From assembly GCA_036785325.1 (NCBI GenBank), contig JAXIVH010000097.1, positions 23,501 through 87,500 on the forward strand: a DNA stretch of 64,000 nucleotides. Reading direction: 5' to 3'. The notes under the pieces are model-generated. The model made no database searches. It saw nothing but the letters and a program-made list of their open reading frames with translations, and had not been told where the DNA came from. How positions within the stretch are numbered: the first letter of the stretch is position 1; each line of letters opens with the position of its first letter. Position numbers and translations under genes: made by a program. Below, piece after piece: positions 12,467-24,596 of this stretch. The stretch comes from Urophycis tenuis (taxonomy: Eukaryota; Chordata; Actinopteri; Gadiformes; Phycidae).

Positions 12467-12769
12467 ATGGGAAACAGAGCCAATGGTGTCAAGTTCTCAG
12501 ACCTCCAGCCTCAGGCCACCTTCTACGCTGCATGGGACCCATCTCCATCCTCAGGTGTTAAGGTGGAAAATCACTTCATTGTGCTTCCTTATCGACAAAT
12601 AATGTGTACATGCCACTGTATTTTATATCACAGATTTCACCATAGTGTTTTTCCTGGTTCAGACAGGCCTTTGACTATGACTATGCACGACAGTGAACAC
12701 AATCGCTCTATGTACAGTACAGCAAAGGCAATTAGTCTGTGTTTTCTTGTTTGACAGCTTGATTTGACT

Positions 12770-12999
12770 CTATTAATGTTTCTGTTATTTATGGCCGTTT
12801 GATGAACACAAATATATGTTATGCTTAAGTAAATTAAACCCCATTAACAAAACTGGTTAAAACAAGAATTATATTACCAGACCAATTGCAGTCGTAGCTG
12901 ATCAATTGACCTGGTCAATTGGTCCTGGTTCCCAACTTACTAAACAACTCATGGGTTCGGAGTTTAAAAACCAAAAGTCCTTGAAGCTTTTTCATAAGG
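12770..12999. repeat. Dispersed repeat, copy 2
   Basis: Diverged relative of the sequence at 4930-5224, ending with the same TCCTTGAAGCTTTTTCATAA word. No coding content. Confidence 0.5.
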
Positions 13000-13191
13000 A
13001 CATCATTTTAAAAGCGCAAAGCAAAAACAATGACTGCTAGCAGTCACAGATAAGTGCCCCCAAGTCATTTGGAGAGCAAATGACTCAAGGGCAAATCGTT
13101 TCTCGTCTTATCTCTCTCTGAAAGGTGTAACGTCAATTCTGACGTGGATAATTTAATGTCGGTATTCCAACCAACCAGGGCAAAGTTGAGA

Positions 13192-14393
13192 GGATGTTGA
13201 GGGGAGTGTCTTATGTCCGCACTAGAGTCCTATAGAGAGTCCTCTTCCTTATAAATATATGTTATTTATTTACTAAACCTGTACATTCCTTGGTAGCAAT
13301 AAACTGATATTTCCTCTTCCCCCCCCCCCCCCCCCCCCCCCACAATAAGTTTGGACTTGCAACAGCATAATAACTGTGTTCTAATATTTGAATTAATTGC
13401 AAATAAATTGAGTTCTATCACTATTTAACTGTTCTTGCTTATCCCAAACTTACTCTACTGATGGATGCATAGTAAATCACAGTCCTTTTTCTAAACGCAC
13501 TGAAGACCACAATGAATTCCTTCAAAACTTTATCTGCAGAAATCAAACAGATCAGCAGCACGGCAAGCTATTTGTCTCATTTTCTTCAATGTATTGTCGA
13601 TAGTTTAATAAAGGCTGAATGAATGAATATTGTCATGTTCATCTGTGGCAGTCCAGGTTTCAAACAACAGTATTGTAGGAGCCATTCTTGGTATTTGATT
13701 TGGGTTAGGCTACTTCATTTTGGTTTGACATTTGTTTTTGGTTTTGGTTTTTGAAATTGCGACACCTGCTGGCAGAAATGGTATTTGTGTGACACCTGCA
13801 TCTTGGTATTTGTCTGGTAATTCACCTGTCTTAATTGGCCCAGGTGAATAATCAGGCACAGCATTTCGGAACAAGGAGCTCTCATGGAGCATTGAGCAGT
13901 TGGTTTTGTGGAAAGGAACAAAGAGACGCCAGCAGGCAAATGATTTTCAATGTTGCATATTTATTTATGTTGTTTTCTGAACGTTTCTTATTGGAATAAA
14001 CCGTTTTGTTAAACAATTGAAAACACCTTTGGCGTCGTAGATGTAAGTGCTTAAAAGAAGACACCACAATATTAAGCACAAAGTAAATATGGGTAGAAGT
14101 TAGAACATATATTGCACAATACACAATAACGTCTGCAGTATTACAAAAGTAACTGTCGTAACATCATGAGACAGTTGGGTGACGTCGGATAACTGATATG
14201 ATTGGCTCAGAGTGACACAAGTGACCCAGGCTAACGCTAGTTAGCCGTTACGTTTTCGTCAATGGGAAAACGGCTAAGATTGCTATCTCCCTATGTAGAG
14301 AATCTCTGCTAGAGTCCCATAGAGAGTCCCAGTGGAGAGTCCTATCTCTCTATAGGACTCTAGTGCGGACATAAGACACTCCCCTCAACATCC
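13192..14393. repeat. 1.2-kb interval bounded by a perfect 48-bp inverted repeat
   Basis: Positions 13192-13239 and 14346-14393 are exact reverse complements over 48 bp, including GTGCGGACATAAGACACTCC. The interval has no recognisable ORF and includes a poly-C run at about 13319-13341. It could be a non-autonomous DNA transposon. Its right end is about 170 bp upstream of the mettl27 start codon. Confidence 0.8.
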
Positions 14394-14565
14394 AGACGGG
14401 AACTTGACGTGATTATGATAAGTTCCGCCGGATCTTCTCAATTCTCGTTGCAACAAATGCGCAAATGCAAACGATCTGAAACTCGCCTAATAATTATATG
14501 TATAATTATTTTGTGTACTGGAATCAGTACACTATAATACATTTCTTTTCATAGATTAATTAGAA

Positions 14566-16326
14566 ATGTCTGCTGAAACGAGGACATTGGACAACGTGAA
14601 AAACGTTATTTTATCTGCTCACAAGGACATCTCACCAGCAGAGAAGGTGGACTTCTACAACAAGTGGGCAGAGAACTATGATAAGGTAAGCTGGTGGTTT
14701 GGAAGAATAGATACTTATTTCATAATATGTTTTCATTTGCCACAATAATTATATGACAACTCCTGTTGTATAGGTGCACGCCGGAACGTGACGTAATTTC
14801 CGCTAAAATGTCAGGATGGTTGTAGACATCCGTCCATGGAAACAAACACTGAGCTAGCTAGTCACCTCACCGGTCTTGTAAATTAAATGTATTTAAAGTT
14901 AAGTTATTTACTTGTGCGTCTCCTTCTACCCAACGCCTGTTCGTTTAAACATGACATGTAAACGGACAAAATTATCGTTTCAACAACGTACGGACAGCAG
15001 GTCGAACCACCACTGCTGTGTGCCATTCTGCACAGCATCAACTAGGTCTAATTCTTACCTGAGCTTCCACTATTATTGACTATTGTAATGGTCTGACAGG
15101 ACTGCTCCAAAAGAGCATTAAAAAGCTGCAGCTCATTCAGAATGCTGCAGCTCGGGTTCTTACCAGAACAAAGAGATCAGAGCATATTACTCCAGTTCAG
15201 AAGACTTTACACTGGCTCTCAGTCAGCTATAAAATATACTTTAAAGTTCTGCTACTGGTCTATAAATCACTGAATGGAACTTGCAATTATTGTATAAACA
15301 CTTTGAATCATTTAAATCCTTTACTGACTTTATGCTGTTGCATTAAACTGCACTGTATGTTTTAAAATAACCTCTATTCATGCGTTTTCATGTTTTATAT
15401 GCTCTTGTTTAGCTTGAATGCTCTTTGTTCTGTTTTAAATGCTTTTAAGTGTTGAACTTTTAATCATGTAAAGCACATCGACTCGCCTTGTGTATGAAAG
15501 GCGCTAAATAGATAAAGCCTAAAACATACCAGAAACATTTTACCTTACATTTTGTTCAGAAACATAAGACATGCCTTTTTTTTTTCAAACATCCTTTTTA
15601 TTTAACAAACAAATCTGTTTCAACAGGGCCAACAGGGCCTAGGGGACTGGGAGGACACACACAGGTCCAGGACTCTTGAGAGAGAGAAAGAGAGAGAGAA
15701 ACAGATTAGAAATAACATGTTATTGACATTTTTGACATTATTGACCTTTCCTGACCCTCCAATATTCAACCCCCAGATTGTGAAGTAGGTAACAGCACTA
15801 CATACCAATTGATAAAGATTTGTGTTTAAAAAAAAAAAGTCTTACCTCTGATGATAAACCGGACCAGAGAGGAAGACCTGTTCAGTCTCCTGATTGACTG
15901 ATTGTGTAGCGCCTATGGTGTAGCGCAAGAGGGTAGAGGGCTACGCGCTGCGTGTGTGACAGTGCGCTGCCCGTGATGGGAATGGAACCCTGTGATTGGC
16001 CGCTCTTACTGACAGCTGACCAATCGAGTCGTGGTTTAACTAATTATATAACTAAATATTCCACTCGAATGTATCGCGCGCTCAGAATACTGTAGTCTGT
16101 CTCCCAGAGCTCAAGCGTCATGGCAAATGCAGAGCGCCCTAAAAAGCGAAACTATAAAACTCATTTTACTTCAGACTATACAAAGGTTTTATCCCTGTAT
16201 AATTTCACTTAGAAATAATGATAGTCTGGCACGCTGCACTGTTTGCAATAGTGACTTCAACATTTCCTATGGTGGTTGTTTTGGTGAAAACTAACCCAGT
16301 CATCTCTCTTACTTACTGGGGATTTG

Positions 16327-16366
<40 letters not shown>

Positions 16367-18178
16367 GCGTGTGTGTGTGTGTCAGTCAACTTAAAGCTTA
16401 AATGGCATGCAAACAAACATATCAGTGGCTGTACTATTGATTAATTTGCTTTAGGCTAACTGGTGAGTCATGTACTTATGGAACCACAAGTGGAACTGGA
16501 GTCACTCTAGTCTACAAGTTCAGAATGTGTTTCTTTACTACACAATCTCAGTTCAATTTAGATTTTATTTTAGGTACTAGATGTGTTAGACTCAACTCCA
16601 TACACATATATCACACTTAACAGTTAATAAACCTGTGTCAAACAGGATGTGTCTATTCTGGACTACCGTGCACCAGCTATAGCAGCAAACGTTGTTTCAG
16701 CCCATTTCACTGGGGCCCGGGAGGCAGCGCTGGTGTTGGACGTGGCCTGTGGTACTGGACTGGTGGCTGCACAGGTGCAAACACAAGTGGAGCGCTTGCA
16801 CAAAAGTTGACTGCTTTACACATGTGCTCCTTGTCAGTGTGTTTGTATCCATGATGTGTCCCCTCTTTTGACAGATGAAAAAGCATGGTTTTGGAAATTT
16901 TGTTGGCCTTGACGGAAGTAAGGCTATGCTGGAGCTGGCCAAAAACACTGGGCTCTATGAAGATGTCAAGCAGTGCATGCTGGGAGATGAAGAGCTGCCT
17001 GTTCAATGGGGTAACGTTGTGCGTCACTGTAATGTGTTGAAACATAACTATTTGGGTTTGTTTTCCTGATGTTGAACTGAAATGCTTTCTTCATAGAGCT
17101 GAACAGGGTTGTATTCATGCATGCTCCTGTTAAAAATAATACACTTGCTCAAAGTCAATATCTACAAGACTCGACACCCTGCAAATAGATATTTCAATCC
17201 ATTACCTACCATAACATTAACATCCTGCAAATATTGAAGGGTTCCCTTGATAGGACATTTTACTATTTGCAATCATCCTTGTGATTTTTACGTTCTTTAC
17301 GATCACCAAATTCCATGAAATAGCCTATTATAGCCATTTTTACATTCACAAAGTGTGCCCTTCTCTGGCCTATCCCATATTCTACAGTCATCTATGGCAT
17401 TGTGGTGCCCCAGGTCTATTATTAGGAACCAGCATGAAGAACAATATACTTATTATTCTCCCGAGATGCTGATGGGTAAAATAAATTATAATTACACCTC
17501 TCAAAATCTCCAATTGCATTAAAAATAATGCTACTAGAAATAAAAAGGTATCTAAGTGCTCGATAGTAGAAGATATTTTTGCTGCTTATGCTGATTACTC
17601 CTTACTCTATTCTAGATTAATTCTGTAATTCTAGGTTCTCCAATCAACCAGTTGTTATTATAGTTAAGGTTGTGTATGTAAAACCTTCCTAATACCAGTA
17701 ATAGGAAGGTAACTAACTACACTACTTGTTACTGTCCAACAGGCTCATTTGATGTGGTTATTATTGTTGGCGCACTGAGCAATGGTCAAGTTCCAGCTTA
17801 TGTTTCCAAAGAGCTGTGCAAGGCCGCCAAACCAGGTGAGACCTGTTTATTATGCTCCTCACCCCTCCCTCTCTCCCTCACTCTCTCCAAACTCCACCTA
17901 CCCTCAAAAGCGAGGCACCTGAGACCGTGACTTTATCTTACAACCGCTCTCCATTAGGTGGCCTCATCTGTATGACCACCAGAAGCAACCGGGACAACGC
18001 GTGCTACAAAGCGTCTCTGGATCAGCAGCTGAAGCTCCTGGAGGAAGAAGGACTGTGGAGTCGTGTCAACGTCACCGAGGTGGAGGAGTGGGAGAGAGCA
18101 GTGTCGCCGCACGAGGAGGGCTACATCAGTGGCTGTGTGTACTTATACAGGGCCTCTGGGGTGGAGCAACGCACCTAG
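14566..18178 (+). CDS. mettl27: Methyltransferase-like protein 27, five coding exons
   Basis: Putative SAM-dependent methyltransferase (class I fold); its substrate is not established. Coding exons 14566-14685, 16646-16774, 16875-17010, 17743-17835 and 17958-18178 join to 232 codons, all with GT-AG borders. The SAM-binding motif I is LDVACGTG (residues 71-78), and the acidic second-strand motif is VGLDGSKAMLELAK (Asp 96). Both match human METTL27 (WBSCR27), as do VGALSNGQVP and KPGGLICMTTRSN. The start follows human in position, with WAENYDK corresponding to WAPDYDQ. The ATG context is AGAAATGTC (A at -3). Intron 1 holds a decayed LINE fragment and intron sizes are modest. Neighbouring claudins at 43-61 kb match the mammalian METTL27-CLDN4-CLDN3 order, which supports orthology. 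Confidence 0.93.
15066..15500 (+). mobile_element. L2/Rex1-type LINE 3' fragment in mettl27 intron 1
   Basis: One broken frame reads DYCNGLTGLL, then LQLIQNAAARVLTRTKRSEH and LHWLSVSYKI, the thumb/C-terminal region of an L2-type reverse transcriptase. It ends in a GAAAGGCGCTAAATA-type 3' end. Heavily truncated at the 5' side. Confidence 0.75.
15666..16100. other. mettl27 intron 1, no gene seen
   Basis: A short minus-strand donor-like site occurs near 15842 (rc CAGAGGTAAG), but no supporting exon was recognised. The region contains GA-rich and TTGACATT-repeat sequence. Confidence 0.4.
16330..16381. repeat. (GT)n microsatellite
   Basis: About 25 dinucleotide units with two GCGT interruptions, in mettl27 intron 1. 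Confidence 0.97.
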
Positions 18179-18437
18179 GACTGTGGGAAGGGGAGGCAAG
18201 CCGCTGAACTGGGAAGAAGTCCTGAAGACCAACTGGAGAAACTGGAATTTCTGAACGAACCATCAATGTTATTCTTAAAAAAAAATTGATTTTGTGGTTT
18301 AAATGGTCCTGTTTTAGCTTTGACTATGCTGCAGATAAAAACTCCAACACAGATGTTGTGCTGATGAACAAGTTGTTTCATTTTTGTCATAACTAGTGTA
18401 TGTTGCTGCATGACTGAAAGTCTGCATCACTGGCCTA

Positions 18438-18512
18438 AAAACATTTACATTTACATTCAGGGCATTTAGCAGACACTTTTATCCAAAGCGACTTACAAAG
18501 ACTACATTTGTC
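18438..18512 (-). repeat. SINE/LINE 3' terminal module
   Basis: The reverse complement carries AAGTCGCTTTGGATAAAAG followed by TGTCTGCTAAATGCCC, the 3' end module also present at 9366, 40270, 41190 and 50264. Only the tail is present. Confidence 0.7.
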
Positions 18513-19045
18513 ATAAGAAGGTTAAACATGTGTAACCCGGGTGAGAAATCTCTCACTCACGAGGCGAGTTTCAGATGAGGCATGCGGCTTCGTTTGCCAT
18601 GCTTCAGAATGCATTCTGGGATGAAAACGTCAGAAATACCTCTGATGAACTTCCGATGCGACGATTCACCTGGCTTTCAAAACTCGTGTGGTTTCAGGAA
18701 AACAACTTCCGCCTGGTTTTCTGGGCATGTTCTCTCGAGCAAGTGCGGACAAGGCACTGGTGCGGACATAAGACACTCCCCGATGTGAGAGGGCTCCGCA
18801 AGATGGCGGCCAGTGTAGATGTGTGAATTCGCAGATGAACCAAAGTTTTCAGTTTTCTCCTTATTTGTCGCCAACTTCAAAAGCATTTTAAGTCAGGAAT
18901 TAATGTAATACTCAACTAAACATCGCTGTCTAGCCTGAGCAAGAGGGTGCCTCTCTACCGTGATATTTTTATTTTAAGAAATCCGTGCAGTACAACAGCT
19001 AACGGTGTCCTGTCTGCAACAAGCTTCCATCTAAGCTACCACAGT

Positions 19046-19888
19046 ATGAACCGAGCGACGGAGCACGGCGTTAAACGAAAAGAGAAAGAAAAAAGAATGG
19101 CCGCTGTCCCCTCCGTCGCCGAACATGATTACACCGGCTCGTCCATGGCAGGCAGAGAGAGCCCCGAACTGGAACCAATATTGGATTCGGACCTAGACAC
19201 CCGGGTCAAACCAGAGGGGAAGAGGCTAAGAGGCGAGTTAACACTTGCTCAGCTACAGAGCAACATTACCGACCTTATTAACAAGCGCTCTAATAATGTC
19301 GAAAGCATGATCAACCTTAACACCGTCAGCATCGACGCTCTTAAGAAATCTATCGACTTCGTTTTTGCTGAGATTGAATCTCTGAAAGCTGACGTGAAAA
19401 CTGCAAAAATCACGTCTGAAAATAATGTCCAGCGGCTGTCGGAGGTGGAAATGAAAATCAACGAAGCAGAACGTTATCAGCGCAGATGGAACCTGAGGCT
19501 TCACGGAATCCCCGAGGATAAACAGGAAAACATTAAAACCAAAGTTGCCGATATCTGCCATGCTGTTGTTGGGGAAAGCCATCCAAAGATAAAAGAGGAT
19601 ATCGACATCACTCACCGTCTGGGTCGTTTCAACAACAAACAACTAAGGCCGAGGACGACCATCATTCGCTTCGCCAATAGATCTTCACGTGACCTGGTAT
19701 GGAGAATGGCCAAAAACAACAACTATCTCAAGGGAAACAAGCTGAGATTCACGGAGGATCTCACGTCTGCTGACAAGGCGCTGCGTGAGAAACTCTGGCC
19801 GCTTATCGACGCCGCCAAGAGAGAGGGGAAAAAGGCACACTTCGCTGGTGTTTGTGTAATAATCGAAGGGAAGGAAATACGACCATAG
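19046..19888 (+). CDS. L1 ORF1 protein (Transposase_22-type RNA-binding chaperone)
   Basis: The intact 280-residue frame starts at ATG 19046 (MNRATEHGVKRKEKEK); upstream in-frame codons lack ATG. The N terminus is basic and acidic. A coiled coil follows (LINKRSNNVESMINLNTVS to SEVEMKINEAE), then the RRM-like core beginning RRWNLRLHGIPED and the C-terminal domain ending LIDAAKREGKKAHFAGVCV. In L1 elements this protein trimerises and coats the RNA. The intact frame next to a broken ORF2 suggests fairly recent insertion. Confidence 0.85.
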   Translation: MNRATEHGVKRKEKEKRMAAVPSVAEHDYTGSSMAGRESPELEPILDSDLDTRVKPEGKRLRGELTLAQLQSNITDLINKRSNNVESMINLNTVSIDALKKSIDFVFAEIESLKADVKTAKITSENNVQRLSEVEMKINEAERYQRRWNLRLHGIPEDKQENIKTKVADICHAVVGESHPKIKEDIDITHRLGRFNNKQLRPRTTIIRFANRSSRDLVWRMAKNNNYLKGNKLRFTEDLTSADKALREKLWPLIDAAKREGKKAHFAGVCVIIEGKEIRP

Positions 19889-20403
19889 CCGACTCCGGAC
19901 GCACAGCAGATGGACACTTCAAGGCTTCTGTGATGGATGAATTGTTCAGTGGTTTTTCTGAGTCGTTCTGCAGTCTCTATTCGAGATACACTCTCATTTC
20001 AGCAGTTGCACAGGAGAGCGTAAGTTTACATTTTGGTTTAGTCATGGTGCTATTTTTTCAATGTGCACACAGACTTGTTATGTTCTTGTTTACAGCACAA
20101 ATGCTTGCGCACTTTTATATAAATGTTGGTATTACATAGCTGTGCTCTTGTTAGCTCTACATTTTCAAGGAGCCCAGTCAAACTTACAGCAAAAGTGCCT
20201 ACCTACCTTTTTGTTATATTTTTAGTTTTTCATTTTAGTCTTTCATATGACATCTGTGATTGTGCTCTTTTATGAACATCTGATGCACTTAGGTAAATTG
20301 TTTTATGAGGCTCCTGAATATAGATATTAAAAAAAAATACTTTATTTTATATTGCTCCTGACTAAAATGTCTAGCATATATTCAGGGATGGAATCTGTTA
20401 ACT

Positions 20404-23400
20404 TTGAGTTCAAAACATGTTACATTGTCCTTATCCATTTTCTCTTTAAATGCCAGGGGATTAAGAGAAAATGTTAAACGTAAAGCTTTGTTTTTGTTTG
20501 CAAAACAGCAGAAGTCAGATTTTGTTTTTTTTCAAGAGTCACATACAGTGGTAAATGACGCATCATTTTGGAGAAGTCAATGGGGAAATAATTTGTGGTT
20601 TGCACATGGTTCAGAGAGATCAGCAGGGGTCACTATCTTGAAGAATAACTTTGACGGTGTTGTCCTACACTACACAGAGTGACCCTAATGGCCATTATAT
20701 AATTTTAGTTCTTAATGTTAACAACAATTTCATAATTCTTGCCAATATATATGGATATAATTCAAAAGCTGACAATGACATCTTACTTGACACTTTAGAG
20801 TCTAGCTTTTTACAATGGTTGTCAAAATACCCAAATGGTCTACTTTTTTTGGGTGGTGACTTCAACATTGCTTTAGATGGTTCTTTAGATAGATGGCCTC
20901 CAAAGACCAACAATTCCTCTGCTTCTAATATGTTTACCTTCATGCATAAATTCCATTTGATAGATAGTTGGAGGGCAAAAAATCTGAATGTTAAATTCTA
21001 TACCTGGAGTAATAAGTCTTGCACATCATGTCTCGCATAGATTACTGGCTAATTTCTGATTGCTTAAACGGAAACAGCTCTACTACCAATATAATAACGA
21101 CCCCTTTAACAGACCATAGAGCTGTGTCATTAAATGTTTTGTTTAACGCTAACTCTACACGTACACATCGGAGTTCGTATTGGAAACTCAATAACTCAAT
21201 CTTAAAACAAGATATATTGATTATCTTGAATCTTGAACTTGAATCTTAAAAAGGTCCAATCATTAATACAATACTTTTGGAACCAAGGCTCAGTGTTTGT
21301 TTCTCATGTTTTACTGCGAATTGGGAACTATTTAAATTTGAGGTGTCAAAGTATTTAAGAAAATTTGGATCATCATTGGCTAAATCCAGAAAAACTGAAG
21401 AAACAAATGCAATTTCTAGAATAATGACACTCTCTCAAATTTCACGTGAAAATTTATCTGAAAGTGACCTACAGGATTTAATTTTACAGCAGAACAAACT
21501 AAATGACATTTACAGAATGAAGGCGGAAGGAGCTTTCGTAAGGTCAAGGAAGAAATGGCTGGAGGAGGGAGAACAGAATAGTGCATACTTTTTCCAATTG
21601 GAAAAAACTCGTAGCATAATTAATTCTATCCAAAAATTAATTATTGATGGCGTTATCACAGACGATCCAATAAAAATAGCTAACTATAGCTCCACATTTT
21701 ATAAAGCCTTATATGAATCACAATATTGCAAAGCTAATGCTGACAATTTCTTCATTCACCTCACTGATCATAAGTTAATTAATGATGATCAAAGGAATCT
21801 CTGTGATAGCCCTTTAACTCCAAAGGAAATCCTTTTTGCCATCAAACACCTCAAACTCAATAAATCTCCTGGAGTTGATGGTTTAACATCTGAGTTTTAT
21901 TTGGCTTTTGCGGATCAACTTGCTCCCTTCCTCCATGCTGTTTATACTGAAAGCATTGATAATCAAACCCTCCCTCCCACATTATGTCAAGGTCTTTTAA
22001 CTTGAATTCCGAAGCCTAAAAAAGACCCTCTCTTAATTGATAACTGGCGCCCAATTTGTCTTCTTAACACTGACTATAAGATTTTAGCACAAATTCTCGC
22101 AAATAGAATAAAAGAAGTACTGGACCACATAATTGATGAAACCCAAAATGGTTTTATGAGACATAGACATATTTCCAATAATATCAGGCTTGTATTAGAT
22201 CTCATTGACTATGCTGACTTCTGCAATGATGACAGTTTAATTTTGTTCCTTGATTTTCGCAAGGCTTTTGACACCGTTGAGCACAACTTTATGTTTCAAA
22301 CTTTAGATAAATTTGGATTTGGACCCTACTTCTGTACAGCCATTAAAACTATGTATAAACACGCAAATTGCTCAATCAAGCTACATTCAGGCACCTCTCC
22401 CAGATTTTATTTGAAAAGAGGCATCAGACAAGGGTGTCCTGTTTCGCCATACTTGTTCTTGCTCTGTACACAATTACTCTCAGAATTTATCAAACTCAGC
22501 CACCTAAAAGGTATCATTATAGCTGAGAGAGAGATTATCATCAGTCAGCTGGCTGATGATACGACTTTATTCCTAAAGGATGCCTCGCAAGTATCTATAG
22601 CCATCAACACCATAAAGATATTTTCTAATGCCTCTGGGCTCTATTTAAATATCAACAAGTGTGAGCTGCTTCCCCTCAAAAATTGTAATTACACAACAAT
22701 TTCTAACATTCCAGTAAAAGACTCTGTCACTTATCTTGGCATTGTAATTAACAAAAATCAGGAAACTATATGTTCTTTAAATTTTAACCCTCTTAAAGAG
22801 ACTGTACAAAGAAAACTAAATTCATGGCTACAAAGAGATCTATCCATTAGAGGTAGAGTTTTACTCACAAAAGCCGAGGGCATCTCACGTTTGACTTATG
22901 CAGCCTTATCTCTTGATGTAAGTAAAAAGATCTCTGATTCCATTGATCGTGCGCTGTATCACTTTGTGTGGCGAAACAGGATACACTACATTAGGAAGTC
23001 AGTTTTAATGAACTCTTATAAAAAGGGTGGCATGAATTTTCTTGATTTTTCGACCCTAAACAACACCTTTAAAATAAATTGGATCAAGCAATTTCTAAAA
23101 AACCCAACCTCAATCTGGAACTTTCTCCCAAATTATTTCTTTTCAAAACTTGGTGGCCTTAAATTTATATTGATTTGTAATTATAATATTGAAAAAATCC
23201 CCCTAAAGCTTTCAAATTTCCATAAACAAATGCTCCTCTCTTGGTCTTTGATTTTCAAACACAATTTCTCACCCCACAGATACTACATTTGGAACAATAG
23301 AGACATTTTATACAAACATAAATCATTATTTTTCGAAAACTGGTTTGACCATGGAATTCACTTAGTAAACAACTCTTCAATTCTAACGGTTCTTTGATGT

Positions 23401-23540
23401 CTTATGTTGAACTGCTTGACAAATATGGTATTCCAATACCACCGAAGAAATACGCTCTGGTGTTTGACGCTATACCCTCAGGTGTCTTAATGCTTTTTAA
23501 AAACTCTTCAGTGCCGGAGTTGGACTCTGGAGTTGGACTC
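20404..23540 (+). pseudogene. L1 ORF2 (endonuclease-reverse transcriptase), frameshifted
   Basis: The APE-type endonuclease begins FSLNARGLRENVKRKALF, and GDFNIALDG lies near 20862. The reverse transcriptase shows FLDFRKAFDTVEHNF (about 22245), RQGCPVSPYLFLL (about 22428) and the catalytic LADDTTLF (about 22549). The frame is broken near 20670, 21035 and 21245, by a TGA at 22003-22005 before PKPKKDP, and near 23395, so it cannot yield an active protein. The C-terminal stretch continues to about 23540 (LLDKYGIPIPPKKYALVFDA). Confidence 0.88.
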
Positions 23541-23841
23541 ACCTTTATTATTGTCATTTTCCTTTGTTTTGCTATAATATATGGTATTATCTATCAGCAA
23601 ACCTCAGCCTCTGTCTGCTCCCTCCTTTAGTCGTGCCTTATTCTTCTGATCACTAGCCTATCGTCGAATCTTACTGTTACATTTTATCCTGCCATCACCA
23701 AGTAGCTCATTAACATTGTGGGTATTAGCTTTAGCATTTAAATTAGTATGACACAGGTGCTACATAATTTTTGGCGAGCCAGCCAGGAGGGAGTACAGAG
23801 CTGAGTAAATAACAATAGTAGATTTGACTTTCATTGCAAAT

Positions 23842-24596
23842 ATGGACATTTTGGAGAAACAAGGTATACAAATTCCTAATGCTGTTTTGATCAAATATGT
23901 AACACACGATCGAGATGATGAGGTGGTTACATTTTTAAATCAGTATGGCAACACCTCTAACATCGCGGTTATAACTGAGTCTGGCGTTTTCCAGAACACG
24001 ATTGTTGTTGAATTCGAGTCGGGTAACGCTTTGGTCGAATTGCGGAAAACTTTGCTGTACACATACATTTGCCAGACCAAATGCCTGCGCCATTTGCGCA
24101 GATTTTTCCGGAAAGTTAAAAACAAAGAAGTATTTGGGTGAATTGAAAGAGCTGGCGAAACTCACAGGACAGGACTACGCTGAAGTCCTGAAGGGGTTAA
24201 TGTCTCTATTGGGCCAGTCCATTACCGAGCAACATCCCACCCCAGAAGTGAAGACTTGTCCAGATCTCAATGAGGAAGCGGCGGCGCCTGCCCCCAGTAC
24301 CAATGCCCAGGGTGCAGCAAGGTCTTCATTTTCTCCTATGGCTCTACCTTAATCCACCAGGAATACAACAGTATGTTGTTGAACACTTTGTGAAAAATGA
24401 TGACAATGCAACCCACCTGTCTGCACCGAGACTCCGGTCATTTTCGGGTCGTGTCCCAAGACCACAGCATGAATCTGATTACGACGCCTGGCGATCTGGG
24501 GTTGATCTCCTGTTGAAAGATCCTGCCGTTTCAGATCTGCAACACTCCAGGAAGATACTGGAAAGTTTGTTCCCACCAGCAGCGGATATGGTAAGG
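23842..24596 (+). pseudogene. Ty3/gypsy-derived gag of the PNMA/ZCCHC type, truncated and frameshifted
   Basis: The first frame starts MDILEKQGIQIPNAVLIKYV. A later frame reads GRVPRPQHESDYDAWRSGVD, then LLKDPAVSDLQHSRKILESL and FPPAAD, which resembles the capsid N-lobe of PNMA-like and Ty3/gypsy Gag proteins. At least two frame changes occur (near 24100 and 24330). The gag is cut at 24597 by the hAT element, and no capsid C-lobe, pol or LTR follows. TTTTGGCGAGCCAGCC just upstream (about 23769) resembles the leader of such elements. Confidence 0.65.

Larger units (their letters stand above)
11066..13191. other. Intergenic / nf2 5' flank
   Basis: No gene is recognised between nf2 exon 1 and the inverted repeat at 13192. 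Contents are the presumed nf2 promoter and 5' UTR (transcription start not identifiable), a partly repeated 30-bp word (about 11727 and 12334, CTGTTTTG-TTGGTTTTGGG), a (TCTG)n microsatellite at 12416-12466, and the dispersed repeat at 12770-12999. Confidence 0.6.
18780..23640 (+). mobile_element. L1/Tx1-type LINE, nearly full length but with a broken ORF2
   Basis: The element runs from a 5' UTR (GCAAGATGGCGGCC near 18799) through an intact ORF1 (19046-19888) and a frameshifted ORF2 (about 20404-23540) with endonuclease, reverse transcriptase and C-terminal parts. Exact ends are not resolved, because no clear target duplication or poly-A tail was found. It lies between mettl27 and the nested transposons and shares the word GTGCGGACATAAGACACTCC (18758) with the inverted repeat upstream of mettl27. 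Confidence 0.85.

Noticed and set aside
12311..12754. Open frame of 147 codons
   Set aside because: It runs through the (TCTG)n microsatellite. The part after it (FSDLQPQATFYAAWDPSP) caught my eye but matches no family I know and lacks clear splice sites.
18947..19045. Upstream extension of L1 ORF1
   Set aside because: The first codon is GTG, and the region has no similarity to ORF1; ATG 19046 is the better start.
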